DNA from: Scleroderma bovista
Lineage: Eukaryota > Basidiomycota > Agaricomycetes > Boletales > Sclerodermataceae
DNA length: 64,000 bases
NCBI GenBank assembly: GCA_037178675.1
Contig: JAYMGJ010000020.1
Location: 124,001-188,000 of the forward strand
Direction of reading: 5' to 3'
Part shown: in pieces, positions 1-11,051 of the stretch
Numbering within the stretch: the first letter of the stretch is position 1
How the letters are laid out: every line of letters starts with the position of its first letter
Translations under genes and position numbers: made by a program
The notes under the pieces: model-generated
The model's input: only the letters and a program-made list of their open reading frames with translations
What the model was told of the DNA's origin: nothing
Databases searched by the model: none

Positions 1-595
1 CATCGGTCGCTTGTCAAGGTTGGATGATTGTTTTGCTATTGCGTATGACTTGGGCAACAACGGTCTCCCTGTAGTCCATATCCTGGTATCCGTGATGCTA
101 TTTCCTTTTACACATGAAGTGAGCGGAAGTATTACGTGCTTATCTCGTTTAGAAATACAGCCTACTCAAAGTTGACTTAAACCAGCAACCATTTACAAGG
201 GATCGACCAGTCGTGGTGCGGAGAAAAAGGAAGCGCTTGAGGACGCGTAGACTTTCCCAGTACATTCGAAGGCTTGGTTCAGGCACGATATGCTTTCTCC
301 CCAGCGGCCGATTGTCCTTGGTATGCAATTCACGCGGTTACCGCCTCACCACTGGCTAACCTAGGTCAGTCGTTCACACAGGAACTCGCCCCCGTCCGGA
401 CAAACTTACCAGTTTTGGTGCTAGCACGTCCAACCATGTTCCAATGAGGAATAATCAGGGGCCCTTCTCGCTGCCATCTATCGCCTTGACTTTGCATCCC
501 ACGCCTCTTGGGCTACGAGCCCCTCCGCACATATATATGGAGATCCAGAGAGTGAGCTGCGCCTAAACCTGAGGGCATCGAACGAGTTGGTCCCC
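1..595. other. Upstream non-coding stretch
   Basis: I see no gene here. All frames are broken by stops at short intervals and nothing resembles a known protein. The last part presumably holds the promoter of the kinase gene that starts at 596; an AT-rich run 'catatatatgg' lies at about 530-540, about 60 bp before the ATG, and could act as a TATA-like element. That role is inferred from position only. Confidence 0.4.
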
Positions 596-1811
596 ATGTC
601 CAGCACTCCCGCCGACGGCATGCTAGCCACCGAAGCTGGCATCGAAACCTACCTGCGAAATACGGCGTTTGCTTCGCATACAGTCAATCTACTGAACGGG
701 GGGTATGCCAACTTCACGTACAGGATCCATCTCTGCGTGCCTGTTGATGGGATGCCGACCTTCATTCTGAAATACGCACCTCCGTATGCCGCAGCATTAG
801 CTGACACCATTCCGGTGCCATTCTCCCCAGATCGTCAGGTATTTGTCCACTCATCCCGGCTTTACCTCGAGTGTCACTCACATGGGAGTTGAGCAGAGAT
901 TTGAAGCGGAAGCACTCCGACTGGCTAATACTATTCCTGGCAGGCCGGACAACACGGTGATAGTTCCGGCTTTGCAGCTTTTCGACGAGGAATCACATGT
1001 GATGATAATCGAAGATGTCGGATCGGATGCACGTACTCTGACAGACATACTAATGGACGAGACCCTTCCGGGGCCTTTGCTTGAGGAGATTGGGGTCAAG
1101 CTTGGACGGTTCCTCGCCCATATACATGAGTGGAACAAGCACCTGGGCGTTGACCTAAGCCTCTTCGAAAATAATGAGGCTGGGAAGATGATCTTGGAAT
1201 TCATGATATATGGTCGACTTGTCCCTACACTGACAGGTGAACACAAGATTCCTCATCTCCTGGACCCCTCCCTGGAGATCCCAGAGGAGAAGTTGGCCAA
1301 CGTCTCGAAGCTGGCTGGGACCAGGACAAAGGAGATCCATTGCTCGGCAGCTTCGGGTGTCATGACCCATAACGACTTTTGGCCTGGTAATATTATGGTA
1401 TCGCTGCAACGAGGGGCGGATGGTGCAATAGAGGCTCTGCATAGATTGTATGTTTTAGATTGGGAACTGGCGATGACAGGCCTGCCGGGATTGGATTTGG
1501 GCCAGCTCTGCGCGGAGCTTCATACCATCACGATATTCCACCCACATCGCGCGGAGTCCGCCAAAAGCACACTCAAGTCATTCCTCTCCGCATACAGGCA
1601 GAGCAGAGAGATCAACCCGGAAATTGCACGTGTCACGGTGGGTCACATAGGTGCGCACTTGGTAGCGTGGACCCCTCGCGTTACGTTAGGCGATCGAGAG
1701 CGAACAAGAGAGGCAGTGCTAGAGGGTGTTGAGTTGCTTGACCTGAGCTGGACAGGTTCGGAGTCATCGTTACTGGATAGTATTGTTGGACCACTATTTC
1801 AAACTGGGTAG
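596..1811 (+). CDS. APH-family small-molecule kinase (aminoglycoside/choline-kinase fold)
   Basis: Two exons, 596-838 and 894-1811, give 386 aa; the intron is GT-AG with the acceptor TTGAG before CAG AGA TTT. The protein has the bilobal APH fold (Pfam family APH). A variable N-lobe with nucleotide-loop-like glycines (NGGYANF near residue 34) is followed by 'RQRFEAEALRL' after the splice. The C-lobe has the catalytic Brenner motif HNDFWPGN with its Asp and Asn, and 'YVLDWELA' with the metal-binding Asp. These motifs show an ATP-dependent phosphotransferase acting on a small molecule. In fungi such proteins form large families of unknown substrate, so I name no substrate. The ATG at 596 follows CCCC and is the first Met in frame. 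The gene is convergent with the SAP-domain gene downstream. It could equally be a methylthioribose-kinase-like enzyme; only the fold is secure. Confidence 0.8.
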
Positions 1812-2397
1812 AGTGATCACGATCTGGAGAATACAAATCAATTGTGGGACCTCGTGAGACGATATGGAGGACGACAAGATGCAACACACACGGATAATAT
1901 GAGCGTCAGTGGAAGCGCCACAAATGAATCCACTAATGAGCAATACGCACATGCGATCCATTCGTACAGCTAGGTTTCATACCCTAGTATCCGTGAATAA
2001 GGCAGCGAAACAAAGCTATCGCGGGATGTCTTGGTTTCAAATGCATTGTGTTCCTTGCTTGTGACTCTCAAGAGTTGTTCCCCGTGATGCAGCAGAGCCA
2101 TTTACAACTTGACTAGCGTGCATGAAGCAAATTATTGCGCTCGCATTCTTCGGAGGAAACGACAACTCGCCGATTCCTGGAACAATGAGACGGGAGACGA
2201 AACTGTACGGTCCGTTGTAAGTTCTATCCCAGGAGCAAAAACCTTTTTGGATCGGTGCTGGTAAATGATTCCAAGCACTTTCCAGGTACCTATGTACACA
2301 GGCAGGGGATACGTGTACCTGGAAAGCACCCGGAGTCAATAGGTTGGATATGTTATATTGTAACCAGACTGGTCAACACAACCAGTCGTAGCGATGA
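1812..2397. other. Convergent 3' intergenic region
   Basis: This lies between the stop of the APH kinase (plus strand) and the stop of the SAP-domain gene (minus strand). It should hold both 3' ends. Short open frames on the minus strand (about 2037-2339) have no recognisable content, and I consider them chance. Confidence 0.4.
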
Positions 2398-4559
2398 CTA
2401 CGATGGCCGCCCTTGGTGATCACACTGAAGAATCTGCATCCATACGTGCGCGACCCCTTCCTCTTCGCATCCGACCAGCATTCCATTGTCCTTCAAGACA
2501 TAGTATTCTCTTGAAGGTGTTTGCACCACTGCGAGAGCAGAGTGAAGCTTCTCGTTCTTCTGACCCGTAAAGTGGACGCTCTCTACGTGGTGGTGGCTGT
2601 ATGGAATGTTAATAGCACAGGGCTCAATAGGAGCCAAAAAATCACTCAGACACACGATGGAAGATACATGCTGATCGATTGGGCCTTAGATCTCGAGATG
2701 ACGGCATTGACGTTGCTCGGCAGTCCTGCAAAGTCCTGAGCCATCGTGTTCGCTGACATCCAATGACCGCTGATACTGAGGGAACGTCAGCGGCCGATTT
2801 CGAGGAGTGTATGTATCATTACCTGTTCGCCACTACGCTGGCGAAAATGTACCTTTCTGCGACACTCCTCGTTGCATGACCCAAATTGCCATCCCTCGAA
2901 ATTCGATTTAACCATAGTTTGCTAATGCCCCGCTCGTAGTCCTCGGTGTCTGACCAACGGATGTAATCTAACAAGCAGGTTTTTGTTGGCTCAGCGGAAG
3001 ATCCACTCGATAGCTTGCTAGCAATATATGCAGACCAATCAGCACGAAGAGTACCTCGGTCAACCTCCTCGGAATATGCGGTGGATGGTGGGTGTCCGAT
3101 GACTTCACAGGTGGCTTCAAGCACGTAGAAGGCCTCCATGATTCTCTCACGCTGTGTAGTGACTTTCCAAATTTCGCCCCTCACAACCTCCTGAGCGTCG
3201 ACAACGCGGCTAGCCTTCCAAACTAAAGCATCGTGTCCATATGCACCCACAGAAACTGCAAACCACATCCGAGTGAGGACAAATCTGCTAACAGATTAGC
3301 ATTGAACACATTGCGGAATACCAAGGGATTCGAGCCACCGTAGAGCAATTTCCACTTGACGATCGCTATCTGGACCGCCCCAAAGATGTTCGGAGAGCGG
3401 ATCAAATGATATGTATTTGCCAAGGAAAGACTGGCTGAACGCTTGGCCCCTCTCAAGTACTTCGCAGTCACGGAATCGAAGGTATGGCCATAAATTTGTC
3501 ATGTGCTTTGGGTACTGCTGGAATACCCTATCCAATCGGCGACCATGATGCTTCCTTTCGAGTATGTGGACTGCAGAAAGGTAAACTGTAGATGGTTGTA
3601 TCACAATGCAATCAGGTAATATGCAGTTCAAACTCTGTTCTCCTACCCGCATATCGGATGGCCCTGGAGACAAGGCAGCAGGCACGCCTCTCGGAATCAT
3701 CTAGCCCGGAGAGTATGACCGCCCATCTCTGCACCTTCCTTCTGTCCGAGATGTTAGGTGGTAATGGTATGTTAGCGAAGCTCGGGGAAGGAGCGATGGA
3801 AGGTGAAGAATGAAAAGCCATTCCAGGCGAAGAGCCGAGGGCAGCTGAAGAATTCGTTGCTGTGGCCTCCCGCCAGCGCCCTGGCTGACAAGAATTTTTA
3901 GTCCGGGGGCTTGAAAGCGTCAAAGGCTTAAAACGCTGAGATGCATTCTTTTGTGCCGGAAGTCTTCCTTGTAATTCTGGGTTGACTGTGAACAATCGCC
4001 CCTGGGGAACGGCAGGGGTTTTAAATACATCGATACTGGTAGGAATTGGCGTAGGCGGGACACAGTGCTTAGAGAAACTTGAGTGGCTGTCGCTGTGTGC
4101 GCCGGGCAGGTCGAGTTGCGCAGGTGCAGTAGTTGCAATAGTCTTGACGCGTTTCCGGGGAGGTGGGGTCTCTATATGCGCTGATCGTTTGTTCGGAATG
4201 GGATGCTCGGCTGGTTTTCGGGCTGGGCCCACTGCGGCATTCGAGGACTGAGATAAATGATGGGGGACACTCTTGGGAGTCGACAAGGCAAGGTCGGGTG
4301 TCCTTGGTGTGCTGCACGATTCTGGATTCGTCACGGACGATGACTGCAGTGAATGCGTCGTTGTATTTGCGACTGAGGGTGCGGGCGGTGAGTGTAGTGC
4401 ACCCTGCCCACTCGTCGAGGCTTTCGGCGATATTTCAGAGCTGGCAGCGTCATTAAGCTTCTGGATGAGTGCCGCCTTCCCCAGCCTGGAGTATCCGACG
4501 ATACGTCGTTCTCTGCATAACGCCTTGAGTTGAGGAACAGTGAGCTTGCATAGATCCAT
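2398..4559 (-). CDS. SAP-domain protein, chromatin or DNA-associated
   Basis: Five exons on the minus strand: 4559-3647, 3585-3322, 3255-2823, 2769-2656 and 2596-2398, 640 aa in all. Introns 1 and 2 have clear donors and acceptors, intron 2 with a TGCTAAT branch site. Introns 3 and 4 are less certain, and the C-terminus could stop earlier if intron 4 is retained. Residues 1-40 form a SAP motif (LTVPQLKALCRERRIVGYSR, then LGKAALIQKL), a helix-turn-helix that binds AT-rich DNA or scaffolds. About 200 low-complexity Ser/Pro/Thr residues with basic patches follow. Then comes a conserved-looking folded region from about residue 280, with a Trp- and Tyr-rich middle around 'HMTNLWPYLRFRDCEVLERG'. 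I do not recognise that C-terminal domain. The start codon is only 12 bp below the stop of the PHD-finger gene and in the same frame, so the two may be one gene. Confidence 0.72.
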
Positions 4560-4571
4560 GCTGGAAGTAAA

Positions 4572-5551
4572 CTACAGAGACGGTATTTTATGCTCCTGCA
4601 ACCAGTTGTCTACAAAGAAATAAAATGGCTGACGGCTGTCCATCACACGTCCGCCAAGCTTCCTTGCGTTGATCTTCTGTTTCTTCCTTTGGTGGCAAGT
4701 AGATACCATTGACGCAGCGCGTGTCTGCCGGACCAGTTCGTAGGTGTAGATGAGGATGATATCATGAAGCTAACCTGATTTCTCGGATGCATCGCATCCC
4801 GTTGCACCGGAGTTTCTTCTCGCAACTCCTCAGCTAGCGAGGGTAAGAGACGGATGATCCGACGTTCAACGGGAGGTCCGTATATGTCGTCGTCGTCGTC
4901 GTCGTCGCCGCCATCATTACCACTATTCCCCTCGTCAACACGAGTGGGTATCGTAGGTAACGGACACATTGCTAGTATTTTCGTCGATCCTCGTTCTTGT
5001 GAAGACGCATTTCCAGGTGCTCGTGGAACTGTTGGCGGAGGTATTACCTGAGTGGGTGCTTTTTGGGGTATGAATGCTGGAACTGGCAGTGTCCGTTTCA
5101 CATCCTACAGGAGTTCAGCAGAAAGTTCGGGCTCGAGAGTGACACATACCAGAGTCTTGTCATGGGGGTGTTCCGGGGTTGCTGCAAATCTCGATGAAGT
5201 AGCCGTGGTGGATGTTGCTACACTGTTTCCCCTGCTTGACGTGGTACTCGCAGGTATTCCACTGTTGCTCCTTTGCCCATCTCGTTCCTTGCATCGTTTG
5301 CAGACCCATGTACTCAAATCTTCTGCTTTGTTTCCGGCGGTGGTGGCTCGAATACGGTGGATAAGTTCTTCATCCCCAACAGGAGGGATATGACATCCTG
5401 TCCACCACACTGATATGGCGATCTAACCCACGATCTTGTACTTCGAGCACTTACTATGGTGCCATGTTCTCCTACAGTTGCAACAGGTTAACAGAAACGC
5501 GTGTGGTGAATGGTGAGACTTGGAACAGCGATGACAGGCTGGAGGACCCAT
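4572..5551 (-). CDS. PHD-finger protein
   Basis: Four exons, 5551-5455, 5397-5150, 5104-4775 and 4724-4572, encode 275 aa. Residues 1 to about 70 carry a C4HC3 PHD zinc finger: CHRC, then CCNC-RRTWHHRC, then W-V-C-K-R-C. The splice at 5454/5398 is what brings 'TWHHRC' together, which supports that acceptor over the closer one at 5411. PHD fingers usually read histone H3 tails. The middle is Ser/Thr/Pro-rich, followed by a run of Asp near 'GGDDDDDDDIYGPP'. The tail is basic, then 'FYFFVDNWLQEHKIPSL'. The fourth exon is the least certain. Its stop (TAG) is followed after four codons, in the same frame, by the ATG of the SAP-domain gene; splicing from 4706 or a nearby donor to an acceptor at 4572 would fuse the two. 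The start codon is 74 bp from the divergent capping-protein start, so the two genes share a promoter region. Confidence 0.75.
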
Positions 5552-5625
5552 ATGTCGTTGGGAACTTGGGTTAGGGTTGATATCCAGAACAAGCTGATCT
5601 CAAACAAACACGAAGAACAACTGCG

Positions 5626-6880
5626 ATGAGTCAAGTCGATGAACGCGTCCAAGTCGCATCCAGCTTCATATTGCAGTCACCTCCTGGGGAGATCAATGAC
5701 GTTCTCAATGGTGCGAAGCCATAATACATCCTTGTGTTAAGAATCTTAACTTGATATCTACGGCTGCAGATGTCCGTGTCGTAGTCAACGACGACGAAAG
5801 CCTGGAACAGGGCATCCTCCCTGCTCTCCGAGACTACAACTTGTCGCAGTTTATCACGGTCGATGTCCCGGGCGCATCCCATCAGGTATGCTTTCGACTG
5901 GTCTGGTCTTGTATATTTCTGAAACTCAAATCTCCGTGGTAGTCAATTGTGAGCGATCTTGCGCGAATATCCTGCGCCCAGGATGAGGAAGAAAGGTTCC
6001 TCGACCCCCGTTCAAAGACTTCTTTCAGGTTTGACCACCTCCGCTTGGTTTGTGCCTTCGATCACCACCACAGTGAAAGTGCTGAATCACTCACTTGTAG
6101 GAAGCATCTGACTCAAGACCAGAGGAACTAAATCCAGAAGCGGAGCCACTACGGTAAGCAATGGCTACCCAGCGTTGCGGACAATTCGCCGAGTATCATG
6201 GATCAGAGCCGCTCTCGACTCGTGTGCCATCTCGTACCTAGCGGGACATTATCACAGTGGGGTAGTCGCTATATTCCCCGCACAGTCATCCAACCAGTTC
6301 ACTGCCCAAATCGTCGCTAACAAATATAACCCATCCAACTACTGGTGCGTGGTTTAACTTCCCTTTTATGTCGATCTGTCTGGTAACTGCGGCGCAGGTC
6401 AGGCAGGTGGCGGTCGCAGTATGACATCGATTTTGACAACAGGACAATCCAAGGAAGGGTATTTGTGAACATCCATTACTACGAACAAGGAAATGTGAGG
6501 ACAGCTTGATCTCCTCGTGGACGTCGACTGATTGATGTAGGTTCAACTCGAGACATCGCACGATCTGACAATATCGATACCTGCTGCGGCTGTGAGCGCT
6601 GTGCATAGCTCAACCGCTTCAAAGATCTTTGCCTTAATAGAAGCCGAGGAGAGTAGACTGCAAACTTCGTTCAACGATGCATACCACGAGATGAGCGAGA
6701 AGGCGTTTAAAGGTCTTAGGCGTGCCCTCCCGCTCACGCGTCAAAAGATGGACTGGGACAAGGTACGTTGACAGCACTCTCAGAGTGTGATAGTTTCTTG
6801 ACTTGTACGTCCTTCAGGTGATGGGATACAAGCTTGGAGCCGAACTGACTGCAAGCAAAGGAGTATTTGCCAGCTCATGA
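5626..6880 (+). CDS. CAP1: F-actin-capping protein subunit alpha
   Basis: Eight exons (5626-5710, 5770-5885, 5943-6047, 6101-6153, 6207-6344, 6398-6494, 6541-6762, 6818-6880) give 292 aa, the usual length of this family. The alpha subunit pairs with CapZ beta and caps the barbed ends of actin filaments in cortical patches. Family landmarks are visible in order: an N-terminal 'ILQSPPGEINDV', the acidic 'DEEERFLDPRS' strand, 'FPAQSSNQFTAQIVANKYNP', the signature 'NYWSGRWRSQYDIDF' made by splicing 6344 to 6398, and the C-terminal amphipathic tail 'GLRRALPLTRQKMDWDK', which in the family forms the actin-binding tentacle. The first intron donor GTGCGA is weak but keeps the frame. The gene is convergent with isocitrate lyase, with 174 bp between the stops. 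Confidence 0.93.
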
Positions 6881-7054
6881 TATATAATACCATACGCTCT
6901 GTTTTTGGAGCTCTCAGATTGTAAGACGGTAGGGGATTGTATTATTGCAGTTCAACCAACCAACCAAAATGATTGTATCTGTATCTGCAACGGGCTACAT
7001 CATGCATGCAAGAAACTATGGTTTGTCATATGTACATGCATTTCACAGAGCATT

Positions 7055-8938
7055 TCACAGCTTTGGCTTAAACTGGTCCTCAGTAACACCCTTTCCCATA
7101 GCCGCTGTTGAGGAGACTCCACCCGTAACGGTTTTAAGCAGGCTGTCGACGTAGTCCGCGCCACTCCACTTTGCAAGTTGTTAGAAACAGAGCTACAGCT
7201 TGCGAGTGGAGCATATCTACCTTTTGGTGCGTGAGGACATCACATCCAATTTCCCTCTCCTTCTTTTGGATCAACTCCACGTAAGCCTTCATTCCTTCCG
7301 TTGCGAAGGCGCGTGCAAAGAGGTCACTGATATAGGCATTCGAATGAAGGCCCCCAAGCTTCGGAGAACAGATGAGCATCCATCGTCTTGTCAACTTAAA
7401 ATAATGAACTGACCGTGATGAATTGCCAACAGAAACCGAGCTTGCCGAGTTCCCAGATGTAGTCTTTCATATCCTTGGTATTAAGGCCTGCTGCCTCCCA
7501 GTTGAATGACGGGCTCAGGTTGTAAGCCAACCAGTGTCCGGGTCGCATTGCATGGACACCATGAGCAAACTCGTGCGCTTGTGCCAGGATGGGCTTCTTG
7601 GTTTCCATCCATAGTGCATCTGCATACGGAGCATACTCAATTGCGCGAACGATAGCGCACTGAGTGCCACCCTGGTACCGGTAGTACCCCTCACGTGTTC
7701 TCGGGGCGTCCCAGTCCCAGTGGGGAACGTTCCTGAGCCCGAATTCCTTTTGAGCAATGGACACAGCTTCGGGATACGATGTACGAGCAACCCGTGCGAC
7801 AAATCTGTCGATGGAGGCTTTAGGAACTCCCTGCTTGCTTAGGGCACTGGCCAACGCTTGCGAGAAGAGCTGGAGATTCGCAGAAGTGATCCAGGCGTCC
7901 TCGATACCTTGAAGCTCGTCTCCGGACTTTCCAGTCTTCTCGGCATCCGTCATGACTGTGGCCAGAGGCGGGAGAGAGGGGTTAGTGGAACCAAGGATAA
8001 AAGGGTGGTCCCGGTCATCAATGTTGGACGTGATGAGTGTGGCGGCCTCGGAATCTGTCCGTGCGATGACGAGGTTCTCAACGCCCATGATATCGAATTG
8101 CAAGCGGATGGCTACGAGTCTGTTGATGTGCTCTGAGATGGGCACGAGCACCTTTCCAGCCATGTGGCCGCACTTCTTGGTCCCGGGTGCCTGGTCCTCG
8201 ATGTGGATCCCCGCAGCTCCCTTCTCAACGAACATCTTGGCGAGCTTCATGACGGCGGTAAGACCACCATGTCCAGTGTCTGCGTCAGCGATAATTGGAC
8301 GCAGGTAATCGGTGTATGGCGTTGACGCTAGCTCAGCCTCAGACATGTTAGCGCGCGCTTCACGTTGCTTTCGATCATGGAACAACTGTGCCATGAACAG
8401 GTGCTCAACCTTGTTTGGTACAGTGTTGGATGGGTAATCTGCGTGCGCAGTTTAAAATGGATAGTGTTCATCAAAACCTGCTTTGAACCCACCAGCCAGA
8501 TCAGGTCCAGGCTCGTTTGTGCTAGAAGCAGTAGACGATGACTGCCACCCAGATACATAAACAGTTTCCAAGTATTTTGCCATCTGCGTCACCTGGACGG
8601 GGTCTAGCCTGCATACTTTTCAGCGACATGCACAAGCTGAGAAAGACGTTACTGCTCACGCTCCATAGGTATGTGAGGGTGTGCCATTCTTTGCATGCTG
8701 TGAGAGAAGAGCGAACAACTTCTTTCCCTGTACGTCCGAAGCGTATTTAATGGGGATAGTTCCCCTCTTTGCAACAACCTGCGCAGCGGTGTATGGCCGC
8801 GTTAACCTTGCGAAACGAGGGCTCTGTAGGATACATCTGGTCGGCTATCGGGATCGGCGCAGACAGGGGCTTTACCTTGAACCACTCTTCTACACTGGCC
8901 ACTTCAACTTGGAAAGCTGCACGTTCACTGCTGGACAT
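7055..8938 (-). CDS. ICL1: Isocitrate lyase
   Basis: Six exons, 8938-8876, 8823-8660, 8608-8493, 8438-7414, 7358-7221 and 7168-7055, give 539 aa, matching fungal isocitrate lyases. The enzyme cleaves isocitrate to succinate and glyoxylate, the first committed step of the glyoxylate shunt, needed for growth on acetate and fatty acids. It shows the N-terminal 'VASVEEWFK', the metal site region '[10 protein letters not shown]', the diagnostic active-site signature KKCGHM with its catalytic Cys, '[10 protein letters not shown]', and 'YNLSPSFNW' near the C-terminus. The protein ends in -PKL, only a weak match to a type-1 peroxisome signal, so location is open. Like most basidiomycete ICL genes it has several small 5' introns and one long central exon. 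The 345 bp upstream, shared with the ALG7 3' end, must hold the promoter. Confidence 0.96.
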
Positions 8939-9283
8939 GACGATAGTAAGACAAGAAAAGAGCCAGCGTTGCAGAGGAAAAGAGTTTCAGAACTGTCTTG
9001 AGATCGGACATGAATACTTCCACATGATTTTCTTCACAAGCACCTGTTTTTTTTTACCACAATAGCGTTTCCAAATGTTCAGTTACAGGCTTGTGAATAC
9101 GCTTTATATCCGATTACTGCATGGAAGTCACTATCTGCGATACTCTAGCCCCATGTCACAGGAGTTTGTGCGGAGTAAGAAGTAGCAGCTCTGGACGGCT
9201 TTACAATAATGGATCTGGGAATCACCTGCCAGGACCAATATCGGAGGAGTACACTCCCCGTGAATCGGTTCTCAAGGCCACAC
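8939..9283. promoter_or_regulatory. ICL1 upstream region
   Basis: These 345 bp separate the ICL1 start from the ALG7 stop, both on the minus strand, so they must contain the ICL1 promoter and the ALG7 terminator. No binding site stands out clearly enough to name; a pyrimidine or A run near 9048-9060 may be part of either. The role is inferred from position. Confidence 0.4.
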
Positions 9284-11030
9284 TCATCGTCGATCGCCGT
9301 CGTACAACAGACCTGCCAAACCGTATCGCACAGCAAATGCTAACACGCTGCCAGCAGCCTAGTTCTGGTATAAAGTCACTGCCAAACCATATTATCAACG
9401 TGACACACCTGGACAGACATGAGCGTCTGAACGAGTCGCTTTTCATTCATCGGCCCGAAGTGGATAAGAAGGAAATTCAAGATCGTGAGGTTGGTCGCTT
9501 CGACGATCGTCCCATTGGTAGGATGGAACTTCAACTCTGTAAGGCCAAGTACGGAAAAAATCCGCAGAATAAGAACTGTAAGTCTTGGCGGCGGTTGTGG
9601 AAATCGTGCTGTCGAAGGGTGAAGGAGATTAGTATCAGCATCAAACCTAGTTAGAAGGCATCAAAAATAGGCATGATGCACGAGCACTCCGGCAGACCTT
9701 GGTACCCGGTGCCGTGGGCACGGGACAAAACCAAATATTTGCGGGCACGAGAGAACAAAATTGAAAATCTGCGGCATGAAGAACAGGAGCAAGGTTTTGG
9801 AAAAGTGACCCTGTATGCCAACGACGGAGAAAGCCATCCCAGTGACATAGCAAAGTGTATCTCCCGGAAAGGCACGAGCGGGATACCTAGATACAGTTAA
9901 TTCCGGGGAAGAAGAAACCGGAACTCACTGACCAATTATGGTACATGAAGCCCAGACACACGCCCACCAATGGAAGCATAAAGTACAGACTGAAAAGGTG
10001 TCGGGAGACAAGTTCACTGCTGCCGTATGCCATTCCTGCGCGCCAGGGCCCCCCTAATTCTACCTCAGCTTGGCTGCCAAGCAGGTGAAGCGGTATGCGG
10101 AAATCCATAGGCCATGGGAGATATAACAGGTCATTCAGGATGACGGAGACGCCAATGATCAATGCTTGGCTGACTTCTGAGCCGTTGATTCCAGCGAGAA
10201 TATTAATGCTGTTGGTAGTGAAAGTCGATAGAAGCGCCATGTATAGGTAGTACAACGGGCCTGATGACGCTATCAGTTGCATCGTGCTGACGAGCATAAA
10301 GCCGTACCCAGATTAACCAGAACTCCAAGAAGTGGTCTGAGCGGGATCGGAACGACCACGTGGGTGTTCCCTCCTTCGGCATAATAAACCATCAGGAGAG
10401 GAATAGCAGCAATGAGAGGTATTGGCAACTTGTGCCTCCAACGGATATCAAAGAGGTCATCGAGGAATCCAAGAAGCGTTGCCATCAACAACGACAGCAA
10501 GGAAGACAAATACACAGACAACTATTGCCATAAGTAAGCCCACAGCAAGCATGATGAATGTTCGGTGCTTGCCTCATGATGCAATGATGCCGCACCCAGG
10601 AGGCCCTCCAAAGGTGTCTCCTGCCTAGGCAGGTTGGCTATGGAGTTGGAGAACGGGAACGGGATAAAGATAATTAAGAGTAGTATGTAAATCGCGGCGC
10701 AAACAAGCCCCTGGCTTTCGGGTCTGAAAACGTGGAGATGAGTGGAGAGGCCGGACTACTAGCGTTCAACCTTCAAACTCACATTGGGTCAGAATAGACC
10801 TTCAGCAAGTCCCTGCCCTTGAGGCCTTTATTGACGAAGGACGGGCCGAGGGCGGGTATGAGATAGAGTGCAGCGAGGAACGCGAAGATCGAGAACCCCA
10901 CTGAGGAGAGCAACGCGGGCAGCGGTGGGGGTGGATCGAGCAGCGGTCTAATCACGAACCATGACGCGATGGGTATCAGAGATACGAGGAGCACATTGGG
11001 CAGAGGTCGCGGTGCAAGTGCTGGTGCCAT
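9284..11030 (-). CDS. ALG7: UDP-GlcNAc:dolichyl-phosphate GlcNAc-1-phosphotransferase
   Basis: Seven exons (11030-10783, 10723-10573, 10521-10308, 10260-9933, 9886-9698, 9646-9409, 9358-9284) give 480 aa. Alg7 sits in the ER membrane and starts N-glycan assembly by moving GlcNAc-1-phosphate onto dolichyl phosphate; it is the tunicamycin target. Visible are about ten hydrophobic segments, the family loop '[11 protein letters not shown]', the catalytic loop '[16 protein letters not shown]' with paired Asp, '[13 protein letters not shown]', '[12 protein letters not shown]', and the typical ending '[15 protein letters not shown]'. Intron 2 (10572-10522) starts with GC (GAG|GCAAGC) and ends TAG, a GC-AG intron needed to join 'HHE' to 'LSVYLSSLL'. 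The start codon is 21 bp from that of the divergent SET-Tad3 gene. Confidence 0.93.
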
Positions 11031-11051
11031 TGCAGAGAGTCACACGTGGCC
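11031..11051. promoter_or_regulatory. 21-bp divergent start-to-start spacer
   Basis: The predicted ATGs of ALG7 (minus) and SET-Tad3 (plus) are separated by only 21 bp. Either the 5' UTRs overlap, with each promoter lying inside the opposite coding region, or one start is wrong. A later start for SET-Tad3 is possible because its first 10-15 residues precede the conserved SET core. Confidence 0.5.

Noticed and set aside
4854..5051. Plus-strand frame with a Ser run
   Set aside because: Antisense to the Asp run of the PHD protein; GTC/GAC repeats give Ser runs on the other strand.
8631..8633. Alternative ICL start at internal ATGs in introns
   Set aside because: The conserved N-terminal ICL sequence is restored by the six-exon model starting at 8938.
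9121..9654. 177-codon plus-strand open frame
   Set aside because: It lies antisense to the last two ALG7 exons, whose protein is clearly conserved; it is a shadow frame.
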